Of a stretch of DNA of 64,000 nt, positions 54,501 through 63,566 are shown one piece after another. The notes under the pieces are model-generated. The model saw only the letters and a list, made by a program, of their open reading frames with translations, made no database searches and had not been told where the DNA came from. The stretch comes from Mycobacterium pseudokansasii. GTDB lineage: Bacteria > Actinomycetota > Actinomycetes > Mycobacteriales > Mycobacteriaceae. Every line of letters starts with the position of its first letter. The first letter of the stretch is position 1. The stretch lies in contig NZ_UPHU01000002.1 in NCBI RefSeq assembly GCF_900566075.1, positions 1 through 64,000 on the forward strand, given 5' to 3'. The position numbers and the translations under genes were made by a program.

Positions 54501-57467
54501 ACCCCAAAGGCCACTCACCCCAACACCGCCATCGACGTCCTCGAACGCGTGCTGGCCCACGACGGCGCGCAGGTGTCGGCCACCACCGAAGCCCGCACAG
54601 CGGCAGATCCGTTCACCCGCCTGGGCATGGCCGCGCGGATGTACACCCACTCCGTGGGAGCACTGGCGGAAAACACCCTCGGTCCCGTTCGGATGGCCGG
54701 AATCGATGCCGCCGCCGATGAGGTCTACACCGGGCTGACCCGGATGCCGGCGTGGCCCGTGCTGCGGATGCACCTGGCCACCATCGCCATCTCGGGGGAC
54801 AACCCCATCACCCGCCTGCGCGAGGCCGTCGCACAACGCGAACTGAGCACCGCCGCAGATCCGGCGGCCGTGCTCGATTGGCGCCTCGACAGCACCGCGG
54901 CGCATGCGGAGCGCACCGGCCCGTTGCGCTGGCTGCCTGATCTGCCGACGGGGCTCCTCGGAGACGACGACCAGGCGGCCTACCTGCACGCTCGCCATGA
55001 CCTGGTGACCAGTTTGGCCGCCACCATCCGCGACACCGCAGCCAATTGGGACGCCAGTAACGCCCCGGCGTGGGCGCGGCCACTGCTGGATGCCAGCCCG
55101 CAGCTGCGCGCCGAGATCGCGGTCTTCCGCGCCGCCCACGACGTGTCGCCGGTTGACACCCGCCTGACCGGACCCGAGCAATACGCGGTCCGCGACCGCC
55201 ACATCCAGAGGATGCTCGAAGACACCGCCGCCCAGGCGATCGGGCGCACCACGCCGGACACCGCCCGCTTCGAGGCCCTCGTCGACACCATCGATCCGCG
55301 GGTGCGCCGCGACCCCTATTGGCCCCAACTGGCCGGCCATCTGGCCGAAGTCGCCCGCACCGACATCAACCTGTCCCAGCTGCTCGGCGACGTCGCCGCC
55401 GAGGGACCGCTGCCCGACCAGATGCCCGGCGCCGCCCTGTGGTGGCGTCTGGCAGGGCGCTTGCAACCGGCCGTCATGGAGGCAACCCACCAGCATTTGC
55501 GGCCGGCCTGGTTGCCGGATCTGACCGCCGTGTTCGGCAGCGCCATTGCTGAAACGATCGCTGCTGACCCGGCGTTCGCGCTTCTGGTCGCCGCGATCGA
55601 CAACGCCGACCCCACCCGCTGGCGACCCCGCGAACTGCTCCAGGTGGCCTACGAGCATCTGCGCGACGCTGACGACGCCGCCGACGATCACCGCCCGCCG
55701 ATCCGTGCCGACGAATACGCGCGCCTGCTGACCTATTCCGTGGACCTGTTCACCGGGGAACACCCCTACGACCGTGACGACATCCCGCTCCCGGACCAGC
55801 CGCCGCTGACCGCCGAAGAGCACGAAGAACTCCAACTGCGCTACCCCGATCCCGAATATGTCACCGACGATGATCATCTGCACACCGCCGGGCTCTCTGA
55901 TGACGCCCTGCTGGCCAAACTCGGGCTCGGTTACGGCGGCAGCTTCATTGCGCCGGCCCTGGAGGAGGAGGAACTTCCACCAGATCCCTACGCGCAGGTA
56001 TTCGACACCGACGCTGAGTTAGCGTTCGAGGATCTGCTGACCGAGCGGCCACTGCCGCGCCCGGTCGCCGACGTCGTGGCTGATGTCGTGGCGTTGCGCC
56101 GCCAGTATCACGCCGCCACCGAAGCCCTGAACCGTCAACGTGCCCTGGTGGTGGCCGATGAGGGGCCAGCGATGCGGGCCGCTGCGCCTGCCCTGCTGGC
56201 ATTGCGAGCCCGGGCCGAACAGGACCGCCCCTACCTGTTGGCGGTCCAGGACGTGATGGCTCGCTGGGCTGATGCCGAGGAACACTACGACGCTATGACC
56301 GCCTATGTACAACATGAACGCGACCAGCTCGCCGCACTCCAAAACGACCCCAACGCCGATGAACTGGACCTGGTCAGCGCTCGCGCCGCGGTCCGCCTCG
56401 CCCTGATGGCACTGCCACAGACCACCCCGGCCGCCCAATTCCACGCCGAACTCACCGACGCCATGGCCCGCCGCGCTCAGGCAGCGGGCGGCAACGACCG
56501 CATCGTCACCGCCGAGCACGTCGACGCCGCCCGCGGGCGAGCCCAGGACGAGGACAGCGCCGCGCTCAAAGCCGCCCGCGCCGAACGTGACCGCCTCGCC
56601 GCGGCGCTCGAGCGCGCCGAAACCGCCACCGCACTCGCGTTCGCCCAAGCTGAGACGCGAAACGCTGAACACATCCACGAAAACTTGGCCGCGCTGCACA
56701 CCGAACTCGACATGCTCACCGCCGCCGGTGACTACAAAATCGAGCGCGGATTCAGCATCAGACCCGATCTCGCCGCCGAGCTGTCCGAGAACACCGCCCG
56801 AGGCCTCAATGCCATGACGCGCAGCGGTTTCACCGTCACCGCCGTGCACGCCGGCGACAGCGAGGCGGCACTGGACGCGCTGCGGGTGCTGCGCGAGGCG
56901 GCTCGGACCGGCGAGCACCGCATCTTGTGGTGCAGCACCGATAGCGACCGCGCCGCTCGCATCGCCGAACCCGATCCGGCCGAAGCCGTGCACACCGTCG
57001 CCGACCTGCACCGCCTGATCGCCACCGAGGGCGAACAACTCGACAACCAAACCACCATCGTCGTCGACCGGGCCAGCCACGCGGCCCCCGAAGTGCTCGC
57101 CGACTTGGCCGAACACGCCGCCGACACCGGCGCTCGCCTGCTCCTCGTCGATGGCGAGGACCGAGGTTGGCCCCCGGCGCCGTCGGCACCCCTCCTCAAC
57201 CTGCTACACCAGGACCTCCCCTGGTCGGTAACCCTCACCGTCGCCACGGCCACCCCCGCGCGCAGAGCAGCCCAACCCGACCGCGACGCAGTCCTCGATC
57301 AAGCCGAGCGCTGCGACCCCGCACTACTTGACACCGAGGTCACCGACGCCCTCCGCCGTCGCCGCCAGCTACGTCAACAACACAGCACCGGCTACCAGGT
57401 ACATGCTCACCTGTGGGACCGCATCGACGCAACTGACCGCGAACACGACCACACCCGCGAACTGTAG
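51522..57467 (+). CDS. MobF (TrwC/TraI-type) conjugative relaxase-helicase
   Basis: A 1,981-residue protein; ATG 51522 (MMGIHKLTAGDGYLYLIR) is the plausible start, since longer readings give Pro/Ser/His-rich nonsense. N-terminal relaxase: tandem tyrosines in GDYYSEKGESPGRWVG, metal histidines in RAGDPDLHTHLAVSNKV. Then a RecD-like superfamily 1 helicase: Walker A ALAPAGTGKTTAMSV, Walker B LIIIDEAGKAG, GDDKQLASI, and motif VI region SRQQLYVAMTRATDE. The C-terminal ~900 residues are Ala/Arg-rich helices with a second acidic domain near the end. It would nick oriT, bind the 5' end covalently and unwind the transferred strand. Length is at the upper end for the family. Confidence 0.92.
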   Translation: MMGIHKLTAGDGYLYLIRQTAAHDADKRGRGSLGDYYSEKGESPGRWVGKGLAGLADPPSRTWVTDLEDRMWRIGPGSAVTEDQMKALFGLGLHPNAGKIAEHLIANMGVPKAAAKEAVSLGRPFIINDASTELQRRLAVAYRDHNLSESLSWNAPIDETLRAKMRTAIARELFAETYDRPPLDDRELTGFIATQTRDQTTSTAGYDFTFSPVKSFSVLWALAPHDMAKTLEEIHDQAVADTLDYIESNMAFTRMGAQGVAQLDVDGVVATAFTHRDSRAGDPDLHTHLAVSNKVRARGHDGIYRWLALDGRPLFKGTVAASEFYNSRIEALSVERVGLHFAETPPAERGKRPVREIVGVPTEVNEGFSSRRVMIKARYTELAKAFQADHGREPTTIEAIALHQRATLDTRTAKHEPRSLGEQRQQWRTQAVEILGSPQALSEMLMAARTPRRRQAADITEEWIAEQASAVVETVAESRSSWQRNHVYAEALRVARAAGWATDHDVVEAITAAALSQPNSVEHARTTDTDLAEPAVLRRRDGASVYSTHGTQLFTSQAILSAEKRVLHAAGQTDGRRLDPELIEMALLAEKAERGRTLNAGQEAMVREMACSGSRFELALAPAGTGKTTAMSVLARAWEESGGTVLGLSPSANAAQVLRDDIKATTDTIDKFIWLRRNPDATDDPARTWFDKIDENTLIIIDEAGKAGTLQLDEVNTIAEACGAKIAAIGDDKQLASISAGGILRDIERTYGALNLTEVVRFKSRAEAHAGLALREGDPAGLAFYADHSRIHVGSGDTIIGAAYSRWAADTAAGHDSAMLAPTNDVVAELNERARADRLDALAADPTHTATAAQLREANLADGLRASSGDIVATRRNKRALRLAGGRDFVRNGQRWRVETVKYDGSLAVSRIDTGQKVTLPAWYVNAYTTLGYASTIDASQGMTIGSRTSTGTCHIIGSESLSRQQLYVAMTRATDESHVYLETAETDAHNVLTPKATHPNTAIDVLERVLAHDGAQVSATTEARTAADPFTRLGMAARMYTHSVGALAENTLGPVRMAGIDAAADEVYTGLTRMPAWPVLRMHLATIAISGDNPITRLREAVAQRELSTAADPAAVLDWRLDSTAAHAERTGPLRWLPDLPTGLLGDDDQAAYLHARHDLVTSLAATIRDTAANWDASNAPAWARPLLDASPQLRAEIAVFRAAHDVSPVDTRLTGPEQYAVRDRHIQRMLEDTAAQAIGRTTPDTARFEALVDTIDPRVRRDPYWPQLAGHLAEVARTDINLSQLLGDVAAEGPLPDQMPGAALWWRLAGRLQPAVMEATHQHLRPAWLPDLTAVFGSAIAETIAADPAFALLVAAIDNADPTRWRPRELLQVAYEHLRDADDAADDHRPPIRADEYARLLTYSVDLFTGEHPYDRDDIPLPDQPPLTAEEHEELQLRYPDPEYVTDDDHLHTAGLSDDALLAKLGLGYGGSFIAPALEEEELPPDPYAQVFDTDAELAFEDLLTERPLPRPVADVVADVVALRRQYHAATEALNRQRALVVADEGPAMRAAAPALLALRARAEQDRPYLLAVQDVMARWADAEEHYDAMTAYVQHERDQLAALQNDPNADELDLVSARAAVRLALMALPQTTPAAQFHAELTDAMARRAQAAGGNDRIVTAEHVDAARGRAQDEDSAALKAARAERDRLAAALERAETATALAFAQAETRNAEHIHENLAALHTELDMLTAAGDYKIERGFSIRPDLAAELSENTARGLNAMTRSGFTVTAVHAGDSEAALDALRVLREAARTGEHRILWCSTDSDRAARIAEPDPAEAVHTVADLHRLIATEGEQLDNQTTIVVDRASHAAPEVLADLAEHAADTGARLLLVDGEDRGWPPAPSAPLLNLLHQDLPWSVTLTVATATPARRAAQPDRDAVLDQAERCDPALLDTEVTDALRRRRQLRQQHSTGYQVHAHLWDRIDATDREHDHTREL

Positions 57468-57483
57468 ATCGCAACCCGTAGCG

Positions 57484-58497
57484 CTAGCTGCCGGCGGCAC
57501 CGTTGTTGCCGTTAACGAGGCCACCCTTGCCGCCGACCCCGCCGGCGCCACCGTTGAACCCGCCGGCGCCCCCGGGACCGCCGTCGCCGCCGACAAGCCC
57601 GCCGGACCCGCCCGGGCCGCCCGCTCCACCTGTGATCCCGCCGTCACCACCAGCGCCACCAAACCCGCCCAACAGCCAAGCAGCTCCTCCCTGACCCCCT
57701 ACGCCGCCTAAGAAATTACCGTTCCCGCCGAACCCGCCCGGCCCGCCGAAGCCGATGAGGGCGCCGAAGCCGCCGCGGCCACCCGCGCCGCCAATGCTCC
57801 CTCCGAACCCACCGGTCCCGCCGAAGCCGCCTACACCGATCAGGCCTGCGGCACCGCCGGTGCCGCCGGCCCCCCCGGTATTGGTACTGGACCCGCCGAA
57901 ACCCCCGATGCCGCCGAAGCCGACCAGCATGCCGCCAGCACCGCCGTTACCTCCCGCAAAACCTGAATTCCCTGTGCTCCCGCCGGTACCGCCCATCCCA
58001 CCGTTGCCAATCAGCCCTGCAGCACCCCCGTTGCCGCCGACCCCGGTGCTGGGGCTATAGCCGTTGCCGCCATTGCCGTACAACAGCCCGCCGTCAAATC
58101 CGTTGGGGTGTGTTGCAGTTCCGGTTGCGCCGTCGCCGATGAGCGGGCGCCCCAGCAGTGTTTGGGTGGGTGTATTGATCACATTGAGCACCGTCTGCTC
58201 GAAGACCTGCAGCGGAGAGGCGTTGACCGCTTCAGCAGAGGCATATGCATTCCCGGCCGCGGTGAGTGTCTGTGCGAATCGTTCGTGAAATGCAGCCGCT
58301 TTCGTGCTTAGCGCCAGATACGCCTGGGCGTAGGCTCTGAACAACGCGGTGATGCCTATCGAGACCTCATCGCCCGCGGCGGGCAACAATCCAGCCGTGG
58401 AAACCGCCGCAACCGCATTTGCTGCGGTGATCGCTGACCCGATTTCCCCCAAGCCCGTCGCGGCTGCCGCCACTGTCTCAGGCACTACGAACGACAT
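57484..58497 (-). CDS. PE_PGRS protein
   Basis: A 337-residue protein; ATG 58497 ([20 protein letters not shown]) has GGAGGGG upstream. The first ~95 residues are a PE domain ending in the type VII secretion motif YxxxE (YASAEAVN); the conserved linker [14 protein letters not shown] follows, then ~200 residues of GGxGGx repeats (PGRS). Such proteins are exported by ESX-5 to the mycobacterial surface. It converges with the relaxase, only 16 bp apart. No C-terminal unique domain, so it is a short member. Confidence 0.92.
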   Translation of the reverse strand: MSFVVPETVAAAATGLGEIGSAITAANAVAAVSTAGLLPAAGDEVSIGITALFRAYAQAYLALSTKAAAFHERFAQTLTAAGNAYASAEAVNASPLQVFEQTVLNVINTPTQTLLGRPLIGDGATGTATHPNGFDGGLLYGNGGNGYSPSTGVGGNGGAAGLIGNGGMGGTGGSTGNSGFAGGNGGAGGMLVGFGGIGGFGGSSTNTGGAGGTGGAAGLIGVGGFGGTGGFGGSIGGAGGRGGFGALIGFGGPGGFGGNGNFLGGVGGQGGAAWLLGGFGGAGGDGGITGGAGGPGGSGGLVGGDGGPGGAGGFNGGAGGVGGKGGLVNGNNGAAGS

Positions 58498-58756
58498 CGA
58501 ACACCCCTCCAAGTGACGGTCTTCTGCCAGTATCCGCGGTGGCTGGTGCATCGGAGCAGTTGAGTTTTGCTCTGTCTTCCGTCAGGCTCCCGCCGGGGGC
58601 GTCAGTCTATAGGCGGGCAAACAACATTTCGCGCATTTGATTCTGGGCACAGGCTTGGGCCTATTGAGGTGCGCCCGTCGCCTGCGCAAATCGGTGAGCT
58701 ATCAAGGACTGGGCCAGCACAAACTGGCTGGACCATACGCGGGCGGCGGCGACAGA

Positions 58757-60718
58757 TCAGAAGGGCAGGACTATCGCGAGCGGGCCGAATCCGAGTGCCC
58801 TGTTCGAGATCAGTCCGATTCCGCGGTTGCTGTCGCCGATGTTGTCCAGCCCGAAGTTGCGGTCGCCGATGTTGTTGAAGCCGAAGTTGTTGTTGCCGAT
58901 GTTGTTGAAGCCGACGTTGAAGTTGCCGATGTTGCTGCCACCGAGGTTGAAGCTGCCGATGTTGTTGTCCCCGAAGAAGTTTAAGCTCCCGTTGTTTCGG
59001 TAGCCGAGGTTGAAGCTGCCGTTGTTTCCGTCGCCGAAGTTCAGCAAACCATTGTTTCCGCTGCCGAAATTCAAGAAGCCCTGGTTGTTGTCGCCGACGT
59101 TGAACAGGCCCAGGTTGCCGGTGCCGGGATCCAAGAAGCCTAAGCCGGCGGCATTGAGCACTGTCTTTTGCGCGTTCACAGCCGCTTGGTGGATCGCCTG
59201 CTGTACGGCCAGGTTGATGCCGGCGATCTGGCTGTTTAGCCCGTTGGTGATGGACGCGCCGACGTAGTTGATACTGCCGTTGATCTGGTCGATGACGAGG
59301 TAGGCGTTGGTCGCTGCGTTGTAGACAATGAGGTTGGCGTTGAGTCCGGCGTTAGTGATCAGGCCTTGGAATTGTTGTGATAGGCCGCCCAGACCTTGCT
59401 GGATGCCAGGCACGCTGATAGGGCTTGAGGGGCCTGCGCCGCCGTTGCCTCCGAGGGGGCCGGTTGCGCCGGCGATGCCGGGTTGGCTGAACAGGAATCC
59501 GCCGGGCCCGGCGCCGCCGCCGGTGCCTGGGGTGCCGGCGAATCCGCCCGCCCCTCCGCCGCCGCCGACGGTGGCGCCGCGGCCTCCGGTGCCGCCGTTG
59601 CCCGCGGCCCCGCCCGTGGCGCCGTCGCCGCCGTTGCCGATCAGAGCCGCGCCATGGCCGCCGGCGCCGCCGACACCGCCCGTTCCGCCGGTTCCGCCCT
59701 GACCGCCAAATCCACCTACGATTTGGGCTGGCCCGCCCGTGCCGCCATGGCCAGCCGCCCCGCCCGCGCCGCCGTCGCCGCCGTGCCCGTAAATCCATCC
59801 ACCGTTACCGCCCGCCCCGCCGGCACCGCCCTCGCCGCCCGCCCCGGCCGGGTACCCCCACCCGTTCAACACAGGATCGGTCCCGCCGGTGCCGCCAACA
59901 CCCCCAGCCCCGCCGGCGCCCCCGGCCCCGCCGTTGCCATACAGCAGTCCGCCAGTGCCACCAGCACCCCCGGCGCCCCCGGCGCCGCCGGTGCCGCCGT
60001 TACCGACGGCGGGGCTCGACCCGCCCGCGCCGGCGCCGCCGGTAGCACCCGCTCCCCCGTTGCCCCATAGTCCGGCCGCACCGCCGGCCCCCCCGGCCCC
60101 ACCGATGCCGCCAGCAGCGCCGCCAAGGCCACCTGCACCCCCGGCCCCGCCGTTGCCGTACAACCAACCGCCGGCTCCTCCGGCTCCGCCGGCTCGGCCG
60201 GGGGCGCCGGTGCCTCCGGCCCCGCCATTGCCGATCAACCCGGCTGCGCCGCCCGCGCCGCCCAAACCGTTGTAGCCATTGCCGCCGTTGCCGTAGAGCA
60301 ATCCACCGGCCTGACCATTGGGATTCGCTGCGCTGCCGGCAACACCGTCACCGATCAGCGGGCGCCCCAGCAGCGTGTTCGTCGGCGCATTGATTACCCC
60401 CAGCAGTTCTTGCTCTACCGCCTGTAGTGGATTGGCGTTGGCGGCTTCGGCGGTTGCGTAGGATCCTGCGCTGGCGTTGAGTAGCTGGATGAACTGGTTG
60501 TGAAACTGCGAGACCTGGGCGCTGGCGGTCTGGTATGCCTGCCCGTGTGTGCTCATCAGTGTGGCGATAGCCGTCGAGACCTCATCAGCGCCGGCTGCCA
60601 GTACCGTGGTTGTCGATGCTTTCACCGCGGTGTTGGCCTGGTCAAGCGCGGATCCGATCGTCGTGATCTGCGATGCCGCCGCCGTGACCGACTCTGGGGT
60701 GGCGAAGAGAAAAGACAT
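58757..60718 (-). CDS. PE_PGRS protein with a C-terminal MPTR-like repeat domain
   Basis: A 653-residue protein; ATG 60718 ([20 protein letters not shown]) follows CGAGGAT. A PE domain with YATAE motif, the GRPLIGDG linker, then about 270 residues of GGxGGx repeats. After the PGRS comes a non-repetitive region ([37 protein letters not shown]) and ~130 residues of pentapeptide-like N-x-G-x-x/NxGxxN repeats ([20 protein letters not shown]...). Those repeats are the MPTR type usually found in PPE proteins. The hybrid order PE-PGRS-MPTR is unusual. Likely an ESX-5 substrate. Confidence 0.9.
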   Translation of the reverse strand: MSFLFATPESVTAAASQITTIGSALDQANTAVKASTTTVLAAGADEVSTAIATLMSTHGQAYQTASAQVSQFHNQFIQLLNASAGSYATAEAANANPLQAVEQELLGVINAPTNTLLGRPLIGDGVAGSAANPNGQAGGLLYGNGGNGYNGLGGAGGAAGLIGNGGAGGTGAPGRAGGAGGAGGWLYGNGGAGGAGGLGGAAGGIGGAGGAGGAAGLWGNGGAGATGGAGAGGSSPAVGNGGTGGAGGAGGAGGTGGLLYGNGGAGGAGGAGGVGGTGGTDPVLNGWGYPAGAGGEGGAGGAGGNGGWIYGHGGDGGAGGAAGHGGTGGPAQIVGGFGGQGGTGGTGGVGGAGGHGAALIGNGGDGATGGAAGNGGTGGRGATVGGGGGAGGFAGTPGTGGGAGPGGFLFSQPGIAGATGPLGGNGGAGPSSPISVPGIQQGLGGLSQQFQGLITNAGLNANLIVYNAATNAYLVIDQINGSINYVGASITNGLNSQIAGINLAVQQAIHQAAVNAQKTVLNAAGLGFLDPGTGNLGLFNVGDNNQGFLNFGSGNNGLLNFGDGNNGSFNLGYRNNGSLNFFGDNNIGSFNLGGSNIGNFNVGFNNIGNNNFGFNNIGDRNFGLDNIGDSNRGIGLISNRALGFGPLAIVLPF

Positions 60719-60835
60719 GGGAATCCTCGTGTGTAGTCGGACGGGGGTTTGGAAAGCGGGCGGCACTGCCTGGCGTTAGTCTACGTTAAGACGCTGCGAA
60801 AAGTCGCCCGCCTTGAACACTGCATGTGAGTTAAT

Positions 60836-61318
60836 GTGAACCTGTCTAGCTATGACGCCCCTAACGCGCCGATGACCAGGCGAGTGCTGCGCGGATTTGA
60901 TGCTGCGAAGTTCGCTGCACTCCGCCAGGAACGCGGCTTGAGCGTCTCCGATCTAGCACGACTGGGCGACATCGGGACCTCCACCATCCATGCGTGGGAA
61001 GCTGGCACCCGCACCCCACAGGTGGATCTCCTTGCACGCGTCATGGACGTTCTCGGCGCTGCAATCGACCAGGTCGTCTGCATTGACCCCGAAGAGCGCT
61101 ACCCCGGAGATTGGCGCGTCATGAAAGGAATGACACAACCCGAACTCGCGGCAGCCGCCAAAATCGCCACCACAACCCTGCGGGCGATTGAGCGCGCCGA
61201 CCAGTCGCTGAGCGACCACAACGCCAGAACCCTTGCTGCGGTACTGGGTATCAGCGTTGATACTTACCGCGCAGCTTATCGCCGCGCCCGAAGCCGTCCG
61301 CCCGGAACGCAGGTATAG
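60836..61318 (+). CDS. Double XRE HTH regulator
   Basis: A 160-residue protein from GTG 60836; ATG 60872 (MTRRVLRGFDAAKFAALRQE) is an alternative closer to the first domain. Two helix-turn-helices are visible: FAALRQERGLSVSDLARLGD with IGTSTIHAWEAGTRTPQVDL, and MTQPELAAAAKIATTTLRAI with ERADQSLSDHNARTLAAVLG. Two XRE domains in one chain allow binding of a dyad as a monomer. It is divergent from the PE_PGRS gene with 117 bp between starts. Confidence 0.75.
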   Translation: MNLSSYDAPNAPMTRRVLRGFDAAKFAALRQERGLSVSDLARLGDIGTSTIHAWEAGTRTPQVDLLARVMDVLGAAIDQVVCIDPEERYPGDWRVMKGMTQPELAAAAKIATTTLRAIERADQSLSDHNARTLAAVLGISVDTYRAAYRRARSRPPGTQV

Positions 61319-61401
61319 CTGCGGCACCCCCGCGGCCGGGCCTGCGGAAGGCGGACTTCGTCGGCAAAGGCGACCTTCCTCATGGCCAAGGTGGCGTTGC
61401 A

Positions 61402-62253
61402 TTAGCAAACCTTGGCCAACGACTCACTGCGCAGGACCTGTGCGCTCGCATCGATGATCTTGCCGACCGTGTGGTGCCGCAGCGTCAGGCGGCGACCGAT
61501 GTCCCGGTTGGGCAGATTGTGTTCGTAGCTCATCCGCAAAACGTTTGCGATCTCCTCGCGGTCTATGTCTTTGACCGTGATAATTCCGAGCACCTTGTCG
61601 GCCAAATCGACGTACGGCAACACCGACCCCTTGTCAGCGTCAGTGTGGTCGCGAATCGGCGGGGTCGCCGCGGGCGCCGGGGCCACGCCCTCGTGGAGGC
61701 ATGGCCGGTCCGCTGCGGTAGCCGTTGCGGTCACCGACTCGCGTGTCGGTGCGGGCACGTCGCGCGGGCGTTCCGTCTGTTGCTGATCAGCCGGGGTGGC
61801 GCGTTGATCGGCGGCCGAGCTGGGTCGACGCACCCGCATCAGGATCGTCAGACCGTGGATGCTGACGACAACCGCGATCGGAGCAACAGCCCCTACCGCG
61901 GCCCGCAGCATCCAGGGCAACTCCTGCTTAGGCGGCAGGACCGCGTGCAGGTCGTTGCCGCCGACGCTGACTAGCAGTCCGCCGATCAGAACGGCCCAGA
62001 AGAACCGCCGGGCGCCGTGTTCGGACATGCAGACCACAGCGCCGAGGGTGGCCAACAGCGTCGCTCCGTCCACCGTGCAAGGCCACAGCCAGGCTTGGCG
62101 GGGCGGGACGTGTGACCGTACCGCTACGTCGGCCAGCGCGGTGAAGCTCAAAAAGAAGCTGGCCACACCGACGAAGACGGCCAGGCTCACGGCCGCGGCC
62201 CGGATAGCCAGCACAGCCCAGGGGTGTCGCTGGATGCTCGCTTCCATCGTCAT
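61402..62253 (-). CDS. DUF2637 membrane protein with C-terminal HTH
   Basis: A 283-residue protein with four hydrophobic segments in the first 135 residues (LAVFVGVASFFLSFTALADV, QAWLWPCTVDGATLLATLGA, FFWAVLIGGLLVSVGGNDLH and PWMLRAAVGAVAPIAVVVSI), the DUF2637 pattern of actinobacterial plasmids. An Ala/Pro-rich linker leads to a helical C-terminal segment (YEHNLPNRDIGRRLTLRHHT, VGKIIDASAQVL) that resembles a helix-turn-helix. Related plasmid proteins resemble SpdB2-type spread proteins and replication regulators. It is the third gene of a leftward group with 62315-62767 and 62764-63564. Confidence 0.7.
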   Translation of the reverse strand: MTMEASIQRHPWAVLAIRAAAVSLAVFVGVASFFLSFTALADVAVRSHVPPRQAWLWPCTVDGATLLATLGAVVCMSEHGARRFFWAVLIGGLLVSVGGNDLHAVLPPKQELPWMLRAAVGAVAPIAVVVSIHGLTILMRVRRPSSAADQRATPADQQQTERPRDVPAPTRESVTATATAADRPCLHEGVAPAPAATPPIRDHTDADKGSVLPYVDLADKVLGIITVKDIDREEIANVLRMSYEHNLPNRDIGRRLTLRHHTVGKIIDASAQVLRSESLAKVC

Positions 62254-62314
62254 TTTTGTCCTCTCGCAAATACATAGGTGGAGACGTCATGTGCGGCGTG
62301 GCTGTGCTGGTCGT

Positions 62315-62767
62315 TCAGCAGGCCACCTGGTGTGCGGTCCTGGCGTCGAGATCCTCGGGCGGGCGGTCATCGTCGGGCCGGTCCTGGTCGCGGCTGGCGG
62401 TGTCGCCGGCCGCCGGCGCCGGCAGCGGGGTCGGCTCGACAACGGTCCAGCAGACCCGTTTGCGGCCGTCTCGAATTGTCCTGCGGATCAGGCCATGGCC
62501 CTCCAGGCTGCGCAGGTGCCGATAGACGCCGGTATAGCCGTGAGTGGTGCGGCGGTAGGCGACAATGTGCCAGTCCGCATGGCATTCAACGATTTTGACT
62601 CCCGGACCGAGTCGTTTGAGGTCACACAGCTGAGCGCAGGGAGCGTGGGTTCGCTCCGACTTCCACGGCATCCGTTGTGCCAGTTCGGCTGTCGACAGCG
62701 GGACGGGGCTGCGACGAAGTTCTGCGAGCAGGCCTTCGCGCAGCGCGATGGTGTCGGCCGTGGTCAA
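62315..62767 (-). CDS. Winged-helix DNA-binding protein
   Basis: A 150-residue protein starting at TTG 62767, which overlaps the TGA of the upstream gene (coupled). Residues about 8-75 (REGLLAELRRSPVPLSTAEL, then AQRMPWKSERTHAPCAQLCD) form one winged helix and YTGVYRHLRSLEGHGLIRRT a second, with the wing GRKRVCWTVV. The C-terminal tail is disordered. It could regulate replication or transfer genes. Not matched to a named family. Confidence 0.65.
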   Translation of the reverse strand: MTTADTIALREGLLAELRRSPVPLSTAELAQRMPWKSERTHAPCAQLCDLKRLGPGVKIVECHADWHIVAYRRTTHGYTGVYRHLRSLEGHGLIRRTIRDGRKRVCWTVVEPTPLPAPAAGDTASRDQDRPDDDRPPEDLDARTAHQVAC

Positions 62768-63564
62768 CGCCGCCGCCCACGCCGCGCTATGACCGCCACA
62801 CCGCCCGGCTCGGATGAACGCGGCTCGCGGCCGGCGCGACGACGACGCTCATACAGATTCGACCGAACCGGGATCAGCTGCGCAAGCCCCTCGGCGACTC
62901 GTCCCTGCCGCCCCCCGATCGTACGCAGGAAAGACCCTGTGCCAGGGACATCGTCGGGCACCAACGCCGCCAGCGCTACGGTAAGTGCTTGCAGTTCATA
63001 GCGCGGCATTTCTTGAAACCGGCGCCAGATGTCCACTGGAGACGAATCACCGTGCACGTCCTCAACCACCGCCATCGCTTGAGCGAACAGCTTCTCGCAC
63101 TGCGTAATTCGGAAGTACCGGCTGGAGAACGCCACCGGAAGTGCTGCTACGTCGAGACGGTAGCGAATCTCGGCCGCAGGTGCTGATGGCACTTCATCGA
63201 GCAGCAGAGCCGCCCGCACGATCGCCCGATCAGTCCACCGATCCTTGCCGCCGCGGGACCGCGGCGCGGTCCACCCGTCTAAGGCGAACTCATCGGGAAA
63301 CATGCGCAGCAGCCGGTTCAAGACACTGTCCGCGATGCCGAAGAAGGCGGCGACGTCCGCGATCGATGGCGATCCGGCCAGAAAGTCCACCTGACCGTCG
63401 AGCAGCTCGTCAAAAACATCGACTCGGCCCACCAGTTTATTGCGGCGCTCTCGCGCCCGCTCCTGCGCTTTCTTCTCAGCTTCCACCCGCAGCGCGTCGC
63501 GGTCTTGTGCCTCTCGGTCGGTGTTGTCGTGGTCGTAGATGTCGTAATCGAACAGGGCAGTCAT
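62764..63564 (-). CDS. Hypothetical plasmid protein
   Basis: A 266-residue protein; ATG 63564 (MTALFDYDIYDHDNTDREAQ) is preferred because it starts two bases after the TAG of the upstream ASCH-domain gene and has GGAGGG upstream. An acidic N-terminus and a charged coiled coil (DALRVEAEKKAQERARERRN) are followed by a helical domain (SIADVAAFFGIADSVLNRLL...) that looks like an HTH. Role unknown; the operon context (winged-helix, DUF2637) suggests plasmid maintenance or replication. Confidence 0.6.
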   Translation of the reverse strand: MTALFDYDIYDHDNTDREAQDRDALRVEAEKKAQERARERRNKLVGRVDVFDELLDGQVDFLAGSPSIADVAAFFGIADSVLNRLLRMFPDEFALDGWTAPRSRGGKDRWTDRAIVRAALLLDEVPSAPAAEIRYRLDVAALPVAFSSRYFRITQCEKLFAQAMAVVEDVHGDSSPVDIWRRFQEMPRYELQALTVALAALVPDDVPGTGSFLRTIGGRQGRVAEGLAQLIPVRSNLYERRRRAGREPRSSEPGGVAVIARRGRRR

Positions 63565-63566
63565 CG

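Noticed and set aside
57503..60275. Long Pro-rich readings on the + strand opposite the PE_PGRS genes
   Set aside because: They are antisense images of Gly-Gly-x repeats (GGC/GCC codons) with no normal protein composition.
57484..60700. CRISPR-like or tandem DNA repeats
   Set aside because: The periodicity is explained by PGRS and MPTR coding repeats; no spacers or constant repeats. No CRISPR array or tRNA was seen anywhere in the window.
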